Part shown: one piece after another, positions 20,631 to 33,584 of the stretch
Numbering within the stretch: position 1 is the first letter of the stretch
Layout of the letters: every line of letters begins with the position of its first letter
DNA from: Mixophyes australis
Taxonomy: Eukaryota; Chordata; Amphibia; Anura; Limnodynastidae
Direction of reading: 5' to 3'
Length of the DNA stretch: 64,000 nucleotides
Assembly: GCA_036250195.1 (NCBI GenBank)
Contig: JAVHZZ010000003.1
Span: 329,702,194-329,766,193 of the forward strand
The notes under the pieces: generated by a model
The model's input: only the letters and a program-made list of their open reading frames with translations
The model's database searches: none
What the model was told of the DNA's origin: nothing
Translations under genes and position numbers: made by a program

Positions 20631-22548
20631 TAGATAGAATTAGCAAAGCATTGTGCTAGTGTTTATGGCAAACTTAAATCCCAACATATATGAATGTAAA
20701 AGCATTCAACTCCTCTGCCTGCCTGGCCAACTCAGGAAATTGTGCACTTGCATTGGGGATACAGTGATTATACCCAGATCAGACTCTACACTCACTAGCA
20801 CCAAGGTCTAATGCTGCACATCCCTTCTTCTTCCAACAATAGATTAAATAAGGGAACTATGGACCTCCCCTTCCCCCAATTCAACTTCTCCTTCTGGGGA
20901 ATTAGACCTCTCTTCCCTTTTTCTCTGTTCACATGCAGTCAACAAAACGCTTCATATGGAAGAAGGAAGTAGCATTGTCTCTGTATCACATTGTTTCAGA
21001 AATTCTGCGCTCCAAATTTTCTGAACCAACATGATTCAGGATACACATTAAGTTTGAAATTAATCCACGGACGATTCACTAATTTCTAGCTATCCCCATC
21101 AAAAGTGATCTTGTTTTTATGCCAACAGACAGATCTACACAGTTTATTTTTTTTTAACTAGTAAACAGCTTCACACATAGGCACATTTATTTCCAATAGC
21201 AGTGGATAGGATTAAAGAATCCAGTGGAACTGCCTTGTGAATAGCTTTGATCTTTCTTGCATTCCTATAATTACTCCAGCTTAACAAGCCTAACTAGCAG
21301 TAAACTTGGAAAGAAAAAGAACAATTTTGCTAGGGCACTATAGTGCAGTGATGGAATGCACTCACCATAACAGCTTGTTATGCACACAACACAACAATTT
21401 ATACTAAAATGAAAATTAAATATTGATCAAACATGAAGCCTATCTCTCAGGTGGAAAAGAATCCTTGTGGTCTGCTGAAAAGTTTGATCTTCAAACGCTG
21501 TGAATGCTGATTTTAATGACTGGGTGAAAGCTGAGGAGATTTTGGCTGAATTTTGGATAAAGATGACAGCGATGGGTCTCAGGTTGCACAAAGCAGACAG
21601 AAGGATTAAACCAACAAAGCAAAGTCAATGCTCTAGAGTTTCAAAAGGATAATGTTCATAATAGTAATTCACACTCTGACAAAGGTGACTATTACCGATT
21701 ACATTAAGTTCAACATATTTATCTTATGTTGTGGAACAAGATTTATACTGTCTTTAATTAACTGATAAAAGACTTCTGTAACAACAAAAAATGCATCACA
21801 TTAAGCTCGATCCTTATGGCAAGCACAAATCAAATCTCTAGCAGGGAAAAAAACAAAATATCATGGGATTCCAGATGACAGGGATGTAGAATCAAAATCA
21901 GGTCCCCCCTGTTGTTTGAAGATCCAGCGAGGGTGGCTGCCATATGCTCAGTGTTACAAATGGGGCAGGAATGACAGCACAAAAGAAAAGACTACTAAAA
22001 TATTTCCAATATGTTAAGTCCGTTAATGAAAATATTTTTCTCGTAACGATGTAGAAAAAAAAATCATAGCTGCAAACAATGAATTGCGAGTTATAAAAGA
22101 AAGCTGTTATTATTTTTAAGGTGTCAGCAATTTCCATGATGACACATGGGCACAAACATTTCATAGATGAGGGGAAAAACGAACATTTCAACTTAGAGGA
22201 AAAATATACTGGTTTATTAATTATAGACTACCGGTATTTATATTTTATCTAACAAAAATACTCTTTTTCTGCACGCCCTGTCCTATTTATATACATATTT
22301 GCACTTCTCCACCACTATTGCCATGGAAAATGTAAAATTAAATATTTGGCAAAGTAAATATTACTATTATGCCTTATTGAGCCTTATTGACCCCTAGTAC
22401 AGACGAGTACCAATAGGGCATCTATGTTATTCCACAGATAATATATCAATGCCTTTTTGGCATCTGTGTGTGCAAGACATAAAGCCAAATAAACATGGTG
22501 CACCATTTTCCCAACAATAAGTTTGGAAAGAAACTTCTCTCTGGGTTC
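20631..22548. other. No gene seen
   Basis: About 1.9 kb of AT-rich sequence. The 97-codon minus-strand frame (21898-22191) has no recognisable domain. Confidence 0.55.
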
Positions 22549-22556
22549 ATATTAAC

Positions 22557-22691
22557 CAGGGGTCGAAGTGGAAATTTAGAAGTGGTGGTTTGGAAAATGT
22601 AAGTGAATGGAATTTGATAGTTTCACAATGAAGGCAGTAGGAGAAATGGTGGTATGGTGTACAACCGTATACTAGCCTAATTCGACCACTG
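22557..22691. mobile_element. hAT-type MITE, 135 bp
   Basis: Ends CAGGGGTCGAA and TTCGACCACTG, flanked by identical ATATTAAC on both sides (22549-22556 and 22692-22699). The interior gtaagtgaatggaatttga is shared with 42029-42143. Confidence 0.88.
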
Positions 22692-22902
22692 ATATTAACC
22701 CATTTTTTTGCAATAATTAGATATTGGTATTAAAATGTACATTTTTTAATAGCACATTTTATTAATGTAAGCAATAAATGTAACATGTAAATCTCTACAT
22801 AGCCTAAAAAATATCCAAATTTTCTGTAGACTAAAAAATTTTATTAATAATTATCTGATCAAGTGAGGACTTCTACTTTGCCTATAAAGTAAATCATTTT
22901 AT

Positions 22903-23205
22903 TGGGTTAACAACAAGTCACCAGGTAAAGTTTTGAGTTGGGGTCAAAGAAGAGCTTTATTGTGAGGATCCACAGAACAACACAGCAATACAGCAAACCA
23001 AAGCAATGCAGAACGTTCAGGGTATCGTGGCTTCTTCAGTGGAGAGGTGTAAGGCTTCCATCCTCCCCAGACACCGCCAACACTAGACTGGATTTGAGCC
23101 CTTATATAGGCCCACACTCCTCCGCTATGAGGAATGGTGGGACTTCCTGCTGACTCCCAGGAGATTAACCCTTTCCACAAATGTGGCAGTTTCTACCCTT
23201 CCACA
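22903..23205 (-). mobile_element. Possible solo LTR, minus orientation
   Basis: Bounded by TG and CA. On the minus strand it has GGGCCTATATAAGGGC (TATA-like, near 23105) and, 140 bp further, ACAATAAAGC (polyadenylation-like, near 22958), the order expected in an LTR. No matching target duplication was found, so the borders are uncertain. Confidence 0.4.
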
Positions 23206-25126
23206 ATAATCCTTCAATGTAATATTACTTTAACACTCTATATAACAGTGTCTAATCTTATCAAGGAGTTGAGATTGACAAATTATTTTTGGTGATCATT
23301 TTGTTTGTAAGCATCCTCTAAAACTAATCCCAATGATTATACTTGTACATTTCAAAGTTAACCAGTTATCTTCTTACTGAATATTTCCATGCTAACAAGC
23401 AACCTGAAATATCAACAGCCCACAAAGCCATATGGCTTATTATTTCTTATCTTCATGACAGTGTGCATGTTTGGGCAGGTTTGAACCCCTTGGATGTTTT
23501 CAGAGAAAGCCAGAATCAACCAATGTAACTGTAATATATTACAACTAGATTATCCAGTCTAGTTTTGCACACTTGAAGAGGGTTTACTCTAATTATCCAT
23601 ACTTTACACCCACTACTAATCCCCCTCAATATAGGACCTATTAACCTGTGCCTTTATCCCATATCTGAGCCAGAAACATTAAACCTAACGCCTGTAACAA
23701 CCATGCTCGTACCCCCCCTGTCTCTCCTTCCCCCTCCATTCCCCTTACAGAGGAAAAAATAGTCAAATTCAGAAATATTTGCCGTTAAAAAGTTTTTATT
23801 TTTCAAAATATACATTGAATTGGATTCTGTACACAGTCTTTTTTGCTGTATTAATTATCTGAACTTTTTTGTTGTGCTCCTTGACCTGATAAAATCAAAG
23901 AATCATAAACAAAAATGTACCAATTATATTTTCTCCATCACCATCAGTAATAGGTGACAAATTAAAATAAACCATTATTTTTGTCCCATGAAAAATGAGA
24001 ATTCTTAAATATTTTGAAGCTTATTTATTGCTGACAATGAGAATGGAATATTTTACAGCCTGTTTTCTGATATCTGAGCCATTTATGTAAGGATTTAAGC
24101 CCCATATTTTTTTATTTCATACTTTCAGGCATATGGTTTTGCCAATTTAAATTCATCATTTTGCTCAACTTAGTTACCCAGAATAAGAGACACCTGAATA
24201 ATTAATTATGTAGCTCATTTAACAGGAGACAAAGCTTGACGAATTCCATCCTAGCTCTGTCTGGGTTTGGTTAAGGTCTCTGATTTTTGCTGACAACTAT
24301 TATCCTCATTTAGTGTACATTAATTCTAAAATCTGTTCCTCCCATTATATTCCAAATCACCAGAAATAATAAAAAAAAAAAATAACAGAGTATTTGAATG
24401 AACCACAATAAGTTAACCAGGTAATTGAACAATTCCATTTAAACCAGAAGTTGCATGTATGTTTTCTATATAAATTCTACTTTATAAAAAATAAATACAC
24501 AGCTTGATTTAGGATGTGAGTTACAGGGTTTAGCCAAGATGCAAGGTAGACAAAAGAGTAGCATTTTCTTCTATTTTTTTTTTCATTGTATCATAGTCCA
24601 GACTGTGAGGCAGTTAGATGACAAAATGTGCATAGTACAGTTGGTAGCTGTAAGGAGTAATGGACTGATGAAACAATTTCCACTTAATGAATCAGGAAGC
24701 TTAAGTTGTTTATAGACAGATCAATCATCCCAGTTGTATTAGAAATCCAGATGGTAGTAAAAACTGGATTATATACAGAATCCAGAGTACAATATGGTAT
24801 AAGAGAATATCAGACTTTCACATCAATCTCTCTCCTCAACTAGTTCAGTCCAACACTCTAGGTTGGGAAAACTGGTTTATTCACCAGGAAACGCTAGACT
24901 GGGACAATGGTGTTATATCTCTTATAAACAAATATTATACTTTTGAGTTTTAAGGGGGTAAAATCCTTACTGGTAAATTCTTTATTACTACTTTTGTATT
25001 TACTTTTTCTCAGCTGCCCACTTCTGTTGCCCCTTGAAGGCCAAAATGCCTGGTGATAACTTATCACAATGCGCCAACTCTTTCAGTGACTGTATACACG
25101 GAATGTTGGAACATTGGTGGCAGACA
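23206..25126. other. No gene seen
   Basis: AT-rich sequence with few open frames and no recognisable repeat boundaries. Confidence 0.55.
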
Positions 25127-25131
25127 ATGAA

Positions 25132-25394
25132 CAGTGGCGCACGCAGGGGGTGTTTCTGGGTCTCCAGAAACCCCTCCCCTCCGCTAACAAAGTGCCCCAC
25201 ATAGCGGCACTGAACTATACAGCAGCCGCGGCGCTGTCAAAGAAGTTTTCCGCGGCGGTGCTGTATACAATACAGCAGCTGCTGTATAGCTCAGTGCTGC
25301 TGAAACGGGCGCATGCGCAGCAGCTCTCTCGTTTTTTGTTGTTATTTTTTCGGTGTGGGGGAAACCCCCCCTAACAATCCTGCGTGCGCCCCTG
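25132..25394. mobile_element. DNA-transposon MITE with CAGTGGCGCACGCAGG ends
   Basis: Terminal inverted repeats CAGTGGCGCACGCAGG and CCTGCGTGCGCCCCTG. ATGAA directly flanks both sides (25127-25131 and 25395-25399), and an internal cagcagc/gctgctg region is palindromic. The ends look hAT-like, but only five duplicated bases can be seen. A gcgcatgcgc palindrome lies at 25309. Confidence 0.75.
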
Positions 25395-25479
25395 ATGAAA
25401 GTAATAGAGGTGTCACTTCTGAAAGAACTGCTCTGTCAATGCAGGAGAAACCTCATGGTGATTATTCCTCATGGTGACT

Positions 25480-25950
25480 TCATGGTGACTTCTCCCGTGC
25501 TGCCCCCCCCTTCACTGGAACGACCTCCCTCGCTCCATCCGTCTCTCTCCTAATCTGTGCTCCTTCAAACGAGCTCTCAAAACTCACCTGGTTCTCAAAG
25601 CGTACCAACCTTCTACCTAACCCCGCATCTTCTCCTAACGTTCTATCCTCTCTCCTCCCGGGCCTTCCCCCCACACTTCAACTTCCTTCAATTGTGTCTG
25701 GTTCGTTTCACCCACCCTTAGGATGTAAGCTCGAATGAGCAGGGCCTTCTTCCCTCTTATCTCCACACCTGTTCTTCTATTCCGCCTCTACTGCATTAAC
25801 CTGCCTGGAGTTTCTGAAGCATTGGTATTTTTGTTTATTGTTCTGTACTGTCTCACCCTGTATAGTCTACTGTTTGCTTTGTGTACGGCGCTGCGGAAAT
25901 CTTGTGGCGCCTAACAAATAAATGATAATAATAATAATAATAATAATAGT
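25480..25950 (+). mobile_element. 3' end of an L2/CR1-type LINE
   Basis: The start encodes the last part of a LINE reverse transcriptase (a WNDLPRSIR-like segment, then FKRALKTHL), though a small frame change is needed. A 3' UTR follows with gatgtaagctcgaatgagc and gtacggcgctgcgg, closing in (AATA/ATA)n. Strongly 5'-truncated; the usual state for such LINEs. Confidence 0.75.
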
Positions 25951-26093
25951 AGCTATATTAGGAGCACCAGGAAGAGAAAAGTACTCGGCCTTGAATTTAA
26001 AACCTCACGTCTGCCATACACATAATTCTGCTTCTCTCCTCGCCTCGTGATAGGAACTGCACTGCTCTTTTCTAGTACATCATGGGCCTGATT

Positions 26094-26404
26094 CATTAAG
26101 GAAAGTAAGGCAAAAAAATGAGTAAGTTTTCTCCTGGACAAAACCATGTTACAATGCAAGGGGTGCAAATGAGTTTATTATTTTGCACCTAAGATAAATA
26201 CTGGCTGTTTTTTCATGTAGCACACAAATACTTGCTAACTTTATTTGTACACTGAAATTTAAAGTTGATTTAGGACATGCCTCACCCTAACTATAAATCT
26301 GCCATCACATTGTAAATTTTCTTCCCCCTGCAATGCAACATGGTTTTACCAATGTGCAAAGTTACTCATTTTTTTGCTTTCCTTTCCTTAACGAGTCAGG
26401 CCCC
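26094..26404. mobile_element. Diverged relative of the GGGCCTGATTCATTAAGG MITE
   Basis: Ends GGGCCTGATTCATTAAGG and CCTTAACGAGTCAGGCCC, sharing internal tctcctggacaaaaccatgt and tttttcatgtagcacacaaa with 1161-1483. The flanks are CAT and CAC, an imperfect 3-bp duplication. Confidence 0.75.
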
Positions 26405-27883
26405 ACGTGTCCTTCTCTGTGTCCTTTTTTGTTTATCATCATTTCATTTTAACACATTACAACTGTTTGATTAAAAAATATATATAATACACAATATCAG
26501 TCACAGTCATGCTGAACACACAATTAACAAATGTTACAGATGCAGCACTTTATTGCATACAATGATGAAATCTCAGTGAGATATACATACAAGGAACAGA
26601 GACTACATTTATCAGGCTATTTGGGTTTCTTTGTTCTAGAACCATTTACTAAACTCTAGTCCAATTGTAAATAAAGTTCAGGATGAGCTGATATGATTAG
26701 GGATATATAGAATAACTAATGTCCTGTATTACACACTTTTTAGCAAACACAGAAACAATTTCAATAAAATATTTTAAAATGACTGCAAACCACAAATCTG
26801 TTTTGTCGTATTATACAGCATTGTACTATCCCGTAGACTGTCTATAAAATGTAATTCAGCATATATATGCAGCACAATAAGCATATAATACCTATAATAA
26901 ACAAAAAAGATTTTGTTTACTTTGTATTATGACAATAGAATCCTAGTATTAAATCTATATCTGCCATTTCAAACCATAATCTATGAATATTTTAACACAT
27001 GTGTACTCAGTGGGGTGTATTATCATAGTGATATAAATAGAATTAATGAGCAGTCAACCTGCCACATGTCATGACATATGACAGGGCAGCTAGAGCACGA
27101 AATATTTTTTTCTGTTTCATATTAAGGTTTGCTTCTCTATCTTGATAGTTTCCAAGCTGTAACCCAGCTATTGTTTAAATCTGGAGAACAGTTCTTTTCT
27201 GTACCAATTACCTGCTATATCACCATACTCAAACACAGCAGAAAATCAGAAAAGGGAGCAAAGAAACTAAACCTTCATGCATTCCTTGAGTATAAAAGAT
27301 TTTACGTACTTGAAATGACAGTATCATGTCTTAAGGCTGCTTAAAGATAAGCCAAATTGCAGCAACGTCTTACGCGACTTGAGTTACATAGTGGAACACA
27401 GTGTGAAAGTCTATAGAATCTATGAGTTCCGCTCTGGCTTCACCATTTGGCAGAACGCCATTCTGCATTATATCCATCAATTTACATTTTGGTCAACCTC
27501 TTTTATGCATAGTATGGGGTGCCGGCAGTTAATTAGGGCTGGACTGGGAAGACTTAAGGACAAATTCTGCACCCAAAGCTTCCAAAATTGCACCGTCAAA
27601 TGCAGGCTTATATGTCTTGGAACAATTTATTAATCATGTTATTTTGTGGGTTTTAATGTAATTATGTAAGTTTGTTGTGTGTATTTCTATAATTTTGTCA
27701 TCTTTGTACTTATGACATTTAGTCATTTTTTTTTAATGTTATAACCCCCCTATGTATAGTGCTGTAGAACCCTTGTGGTGAATAGTAGTAAACAGGAAGG
27801 GTGAAGCTGTGTACTTTAAGTGAAAACTAAATATCAATAAAAATACATTGACGACCCTCTTCATTGAAAGTATTAAACATACA
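26405..27883. other. No gene seen
   Basis: AT-rich DNA. The 71- and 84-codon plus-strand frames (27129-27344, 27379-27633) have no recognised motif. Confidence 0.5.
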
Positions 27884-27886
27884 ACA

Positions 27887-28085
27887 GGGGCATATTCAAT
27901 TCACTACATTGTTCTAAACAGCAAGGTGGGATACGCATTGTTACCGTTAGTACGGTAATTTTAATGCAGATTTTTGCTCGCTGCTCATAAAGCTGCGAGC
28001 AAATATCAGCGTTGAAATTACCATACTAACGACAATAATGCCCCGCGTTGTTCTAAAGAACAATGTAGTGAATTGAATATGCCCC
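27887..28085. mobile_element. 199-bp palindromic MITE, PIF/Harbinger-like
   Basis: Nearly the whole element is an inverted repeat (GGGGCATATTCAATTCACTA at the left, its complement at the right). ACA flanks both sides, a 3-bp target duplication. Confidence 0.82.
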
Positions 28086-28184
28086 ACATAATTTAACATA
28101 TGCATTTTTTTATTGGTGGATCACACATATTATATACCAGTCTTGTAAATAGAGATCACATCAAGTGTAAACAAAATTGTAGCA

Positions 28185-28185
28185 A

Positions 28186-28216
<31 letters not shown>
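28185..28216. repeat. (AAT)n microsatellite
   Basis: About ten AAT units. Confidence 0.95.
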
Positions 28217-28489
28217 TAAAAACCTTAGGAAAGATATGTGGGTGAAAAGGGAGAGGATAGGGAGATTGTCACAAAAGTTGGTTTATTTAGCTCCATCAGA
28301 GGAAGCGATCCATTCTTCTTAAGTGTGTAAGGTTGATATTGATATTTTATGTGATTGTTAGTATTTTTATTATAATATATGATTGTGTCACAATACTTGT
28401 TTGTTAGTTGAAGCCCAATGGCTGATAAAGTTAATTCCAAACATAGTCAGTACACTGAAGCAACTTAAGTAGGTCCCGAATATATTAAA

Positions 28490-28920
28490 ATGCAGTTAAA
28501 ATTAGATGCACTCACCTTCCAGGTATAGGGGCTTACATCTAGGACCTGCCTACAATGAGGTGCCCTTTGATGCTGGGATGCAGGCTTTAATGTTTTGATC
28601 AAAATATGAACTAATATATAATGTTTTCATTTTGCTTCATGTTTTGTATAAATATATGGGCATTTATGTTGCCATGCAGCTGGTGCCATATATAACACTG
28701 GATATAGTGAGCACAGGCTTATTGCCATGCAGCTGGTACCATATATATGTTTGTTTGTTTTTTTTTCTTTATGGTTTTGTTTTAAAGTATTGCCTTATGT
28801 TGTCATAGCAGCTGTCCATCAAGCCTATTTAAGGCACATTTAGGTTTGGCTCAAAAGCCAGCTCTTGCTAGATGGAAGCCTCTATACCTGGGAGGTGAGT
28901 GCATCTGATTTTAACTGCAT
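28490..28920. mobile_element. 431-bp element with 46-bp terminal inverted repeats
   Basis: Left end ATGCAGTTAAAATTAGATGC and right end gcatctgattttaactgcat, complementary over about 46 bp with a few mismatches. Inside, a gccatgcagctggt segment is duplicated. No clear target duplication and no coding sequence. Confidence 0.7.
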
Positions 28921-28934
28921 ATAATGGTGTGTAA

Positions 28935-29120
28935 AGCATAAAGGTCAGTGTAGGACCTGCACATAATGAAGTGCCATTGATGCTGGAGTGCAGGCTTAAA
29001 TATTTTGATCAAAATATGAATTAATACTAATATCTTTTTGTTTTGTATACATATATGGGTATTTATATTGCCATGCAGCTGGTACCAAATACAATATGGG
29101 ATATACTGAGGGAAGGCTTA
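28935..29120. repeat. Partial second copy of the 28490-28920 interior
   Basis: Repeats the order gacctgc, gatgctgg, ttttgatcaaaatatgaa, tatatgggtatttatattgc seen at 28540-28715 with point differences. It lacks the terminal repeats. Confidence 0.75.
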
Positions 29121-29659
29121 TTTTTTCTCTGGTTTTACTATCAGGAGTATCTCTTTATAGGCCCAAACAGGAAACAAGGTCCAAGATGGATTGGTCTGAG
29201 GCAGTACTGTCAATTTTGAAAAAGAGCAAGCTCAATAACAGGATTTAGGTCCAATAGTGACTTCTGGGGGTAAATGTATCAAGTTGCGACTTTTTTTCAG
29301 TGACTTCAAATCGCTGCAAAAGATTCAACAGAAACTCTCCCGAGATTTAACAGGAAATAAAAAAGCATGCTGTGAGAGCTGGCCATTCTTAACATAACAG
29401 GAGGACACAATACAAATTATGAGGGTAATCAGATGTTCCTGTTTAGAGGGACAAAAATTATTATTAATTATCTTACGGGGGCAAAATAATTTTATGAATA
29501 AATTAGTGGGCTGAATTTCATTAATGCTTATATGTAAGGGAAAAATTTTTATTACCAGTGGGGCAATAATTATTTTTCCAGATGAGGACACCATTTAAAG
29601 TACATATTTGTGGCACTACAAGTGGCAGCATGCACATGGGCACAAGTACAATATGATGT
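29121..29659. other. No gene seen
   Basis: Contains a gggggtaaatgtatcaagtt start (about 29268) typical of the miniature-element family at positions 1 and 56996, but no matching right end. Confidence 0.4.
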
Positions 29660-29783
29660 GCTGTGGAACGATAATCGTTCATCGTTGGAGCGTACACACT
29701 AATGCAATATCAGGCCGAATGGTCGTTTATTGTGTGATTGGCTCGATAATTGGGTGAAAAACCTGTAGTGTGTACCCAGCCTT
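29660..29783. mobile_element. MITE fragment
   Basis: cgataatcgttcatcgttgg with a right end gtagtgtgtacccagcc, the general form of a widespread vertebrate hAT-type miniature family. The left end is not clear. Confidence 0.4.
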
Positions 29784-31109
29784 ATTTAATAGACCTGTTA
29801 GACTGAAAAGAAGCACTGACAGAAAATAAAGACATTTCAGCAAAGAGAAGTCAAACAATGAGTTTTCTACTTAATGGTGAGCTCTGCAATCAGATTTTCT
29901 AACTTTCATAGGAACTAGATAAAGTCGTTTAACAACAAAGTTTTCATATAATCATCCTTAACATTTACATTACACAAGTTTAAATGGAAAAATATAGGTT
30001 GAGATTCACTTTAACTAATTAAAGTATTAATTTATGTTCTAAGCATTTAAATTTAAATGTGCTATCCTTTAGTTTCTCTTATTCATTCTGACTTATATTT
30101 CTAAAAATATGAAATTCCTTTCAGATTTTGTATTCACTTCACTCATCTAATTTCAATTGCAATGACAGGACTTTAGAGATAATGCATGTTCTTACTTCCC
30201 GTCAAGAATGTCATTTGGTCCAGGAATCTGAGCCAACACAGTGGTAGTAATTGTGTAATCTCACATTTTACAGACATTTAAAAATGACTTTTAAGGAGTC
30301 TTGGCATGACATTGAAAATTAGTTTTTACAAGTGATAAAATGAATTAAGAAAACAATAAATTGCTTGTGATTGGTAAAATATATGATACTTTATTGATTG
30401 CATTCCATATGTAAGTGTATTTTAAATTTATATATTATACATGATGTCAGATATATGAATAATGCTGACATTAAAGGGACATTAAACTTAAGCCTCAACC
30501 AATATGAAAAACCATGTTGTAACATTCACAAATGTATATGCAAAAGTCTGTATAACATAACAGGAAATAAAAGACATATGGAGTAAAGATAATGGAGAAT
30601 AATGGCCCCATTGGGTACCTGTTACTAGGTCCATCCAACACCCACATCCATCCAGACTGTACTTATATAGTGACGTTGGGATTTTGGCAGAGTTAGTACA
30701 CTGCAAATTGACACATTCTATAGTTTGGGTTGCATCATAACACACTATGGGACTAATTCATGTCTGTAAGCTTGTACCTCCCTACCACTCCCCTAAGGTC
30801 TAAGAGGCTTGGCCGGACGTGGTGTGTCTCTGATAGCTACTAGTGGTTCTTCCTGGGAGCCGCCAGCACCAGGACAAAATTGTTTGAGTAGCTTGCATAA
30901 AACCAAAAGGACTACATGTCCCCCCTCTCATGGCTTGATGTCTTGGTGCTGCTCCTCTAGACTAGTACTGGGATGCTCCTGATCTATAGACTAATTCATG
31001 ATTGAAATCAAAGGTAAAGCTATTTCAAGCCAGAGCTACTTGTAGCTGCCACAACACCAAATGAACATGAACGCCCAATGCGAAAGGGGAAAGGAGGGAC
31101 TGTTACCTT
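29784..31109. other. No gene seen
   Basis: AT-rich to 30750, then ordinary composition. No domain or boundary recognised. Confidence 0.5.
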
Positions 31110-31998
31110 GCAATTCAGATACTGCTCCACAATATCCTTGAATATCATTCAAATTAATACAAATTATTTGTTTCAAAAAATGGTGGGGGTGGGGGAGTTG
31201 TGCTGTCAAACAGAGCACCTTGTTTTTTGGCTGCTTGTTAGTGTAGATATGATACTGAGGCTCACACAATAGCCTTTACATGCAAACACTTAGATGCAAA
31301 CTCAAGAAATACTTTTTGGGGGGTGCTGCTGATAGGCAAACACAGCACCCTGTTTTTTGGCCACTTAATAGCAAAAAAATGATGTTACCCTTCACACATA
31401 TTCTTCAGATTCGAACATTTGGATTTTAAAACCAAGAAATAATTTGTTTACTGGGGGGTGTGTTTGCTCAGTACTCTATTTTCTGATCGCTTGCTAGTAC
31501 AGAGGTGACACTGCCCCTTACAAAATTACTTTGACAGTCAGACACATGGATTTTAAAATGAAGAAATACTTGGTTTATTTGTCCACCGCTAATTAGTTTA
31601 CTAATTTCCAAGTAAAGACTACCAGTAGTCACTGATTGTCTACTCTTCACTCTCTCACACCCACTTTAGCACACAATTTCAGCAGACTGTGATCTGTAAA
31701 TAAACTATCAAGATTTCTGCAGTAAAATCACAGCTAATCTAGTACACATTGATTGTATTTTTACCCTCTCCAACTCACTGTATCAGCAAATTGCCGCAAT
31801 CAACCTCCTCACACGCTATAAATTCTAAAATGGCAGCTGAGAACAGAAGGGAGGGCTATATAGAAGATTTCTATCCAAAACACGTTTTCAGTTCTGAATT
31901 TGGCAAGAGAAACTGAGTTGTGACTCAGTTAGGCTCCTTAGTCCAAATTCGGTTCAGTCGGATTTCTTCAAATCAAAATCATTCATCTCTAGCATATG
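31110..31998. mobile_element. Non-autonomous element with three ~140-bp internal repeats, copy 1
   Basis: Repeated blocks centred on caccctgttttttggc, a ga(c)actgcccctta segment and aagaaatac, then a unique part (cactctctcacacccacttt, atggcagctgagaacag), ending at aatcattcatctcta. That end, read in complement as TAGAGATGAATG, resembles a hAT terminus. The same architecture recurs at 40640-41425. Confidence 0.6.
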
Positions 31999-32109
31999 AT
32001 GACATTTTCACAAATGCTACATTGTAATATCTAGTATTTTTACTCTACTATCTTCTGTGACATCATTATATATTGACTTCATTATTAAATTCCTTTTTAA
32101 AGGCTGATA
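31999..32109. other. No feature seen
   Basis: Short AT-rich spacer. Confidence 0.5.
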
Positions 32110-32720
32110 CCAACTAAATAGGGTTTAGTTCCGGGTTGTCAAAGCCTCTCCCCTGTGAAAGGGAAGTTCAGGGATGTGAAGATACCGGGTGTATCTGGCC
32201 CAATACTACCCACTTCATGCTGGCTGGCCACCCACGGGTGCCTTTCTATGCCAGGGAAGTCTACCCAGTACCTTCTAGGATTCGTATGGTCACTCAGGCA
32301 AAATGCAGTTATAAAAATACAACAGTATATTTATTGTCATACAAACAACACTAAAATATTATGTACTCACAGTAAATAAATGCCAGGCAGATTTACCACA
32401 TTATCTGTCCCTTACCCCAATAAATTAAGGAGATATAGTCACCTGCTGTCCAGACTTCACGACCCATGGATCCCTCTCAGCTGCATATATAGACTCTCGT
32501 TAGAAAACGACAATTCAAAACTAAGTCTTGCAGTCTTCATGAATGAAATCCCAGAATGAACACCCTTCCCCCCTGGAGTCGCTCCTTATATCTCAGGTCT
32601 AATTTCCACAGTCTTTCTCCTCCCTATGCAACCCCCTGGGTCTATTCTTCTAAACCATTGGTCAGTGATGGACTAGGGGGGGTTGGAGAGGGCAGTGAAG
32701 ATGAGCTGTCCTTCCAGAGA
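32110..32720 (-). mobile_element. Possible LTR-type fragment, minus orientation
   Basis: On the minus strand a TATATAAG-like box (near 32590) and ATATATGCAGC (near 32480) precede a GACAATAAATATAC polyadenylation-like site near 32335. The borders are not defined. Offered only as a likely explanation. Confidence 0.25.
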
Positions 32721-33263
32721 ACCTCCCCTGTTAGATAGCCTGTCTGTACTAGCCTGGTGTGAACAATGGACACTAATTAGTTTTCCTACTCCAGCACATG
32801 GCAACCTGATCCCTACCCATAATCCCACTGAACTACAATGTCCCGATAGCCACATGTAATTGGACAATGCAGTTGTAGTCTGGTGAGCTTGGGAACAAAA
32901 GCATGGACTATAAAAAGTACATGCGATAATGCACATTATGTGAGAAATGAGAAACTAAATGCTCACAGGGTTATCCCACTCATTTCGTCACAAGGGACAG
33001 GGGCTTTTGACAACCCAAACAAGGCTTGTATGAACAGAAGAAAGGATCCCGTACTCAGGAACACTACATATGTCGAGAATCCTCCAGGTTGATGGAACAC
33101 ACACAACATTTCAAATTTTATCTTGTCTAATTGTCTAATTCTACCCACAATTAAATGTTTAATCTTGGGTGGAATTTTCCTTTAAGACTTTAAGGGAGTC
33201 TAAGCTGATATTTGTCTTGTTTTTATGTAAACATTAATGGATAAATGTGTAAAATTCTTTCGC
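32721..33263. other. No gene seen
   Basis: Ordinary composition, short frames on both strands, no motif recognised. Confidence 0.5.
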
Positions 33264-33584
33264 TATAGAAGTAGGGATGTGCACCGGCGACTTTTGAGGT
33301 CTCGTGTTTTGTGTTTTGGATCCGGATTTTCGTTATTTTTGAGGTTCGGATTTGTCTCGCAAAACACTTGACGAAAGGTCTCGGTTCGGATTTAAGGTAT
33401 TGGATTCGGATTTTTTTTGAAAAAAACATAAAAAGTTTAAAAATCAAGTTTTTGGGCTTATTTTCACTCCTAGGCTATTATTAACCTCAATAACATTCAA
33501 TAACAAGCATTTCCACTAATTTACAGTGTATTCTGAACACCTCACAATATAGTTATTAGTCCAAAACGTTGCAACAAGGTATCT

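Noticed and set aside
32975..33010. A third hammerhead (GACGAAA on the minus strand)
   Set aside because: The CTGATGA half and helix I partner are missing within a plausible distance.
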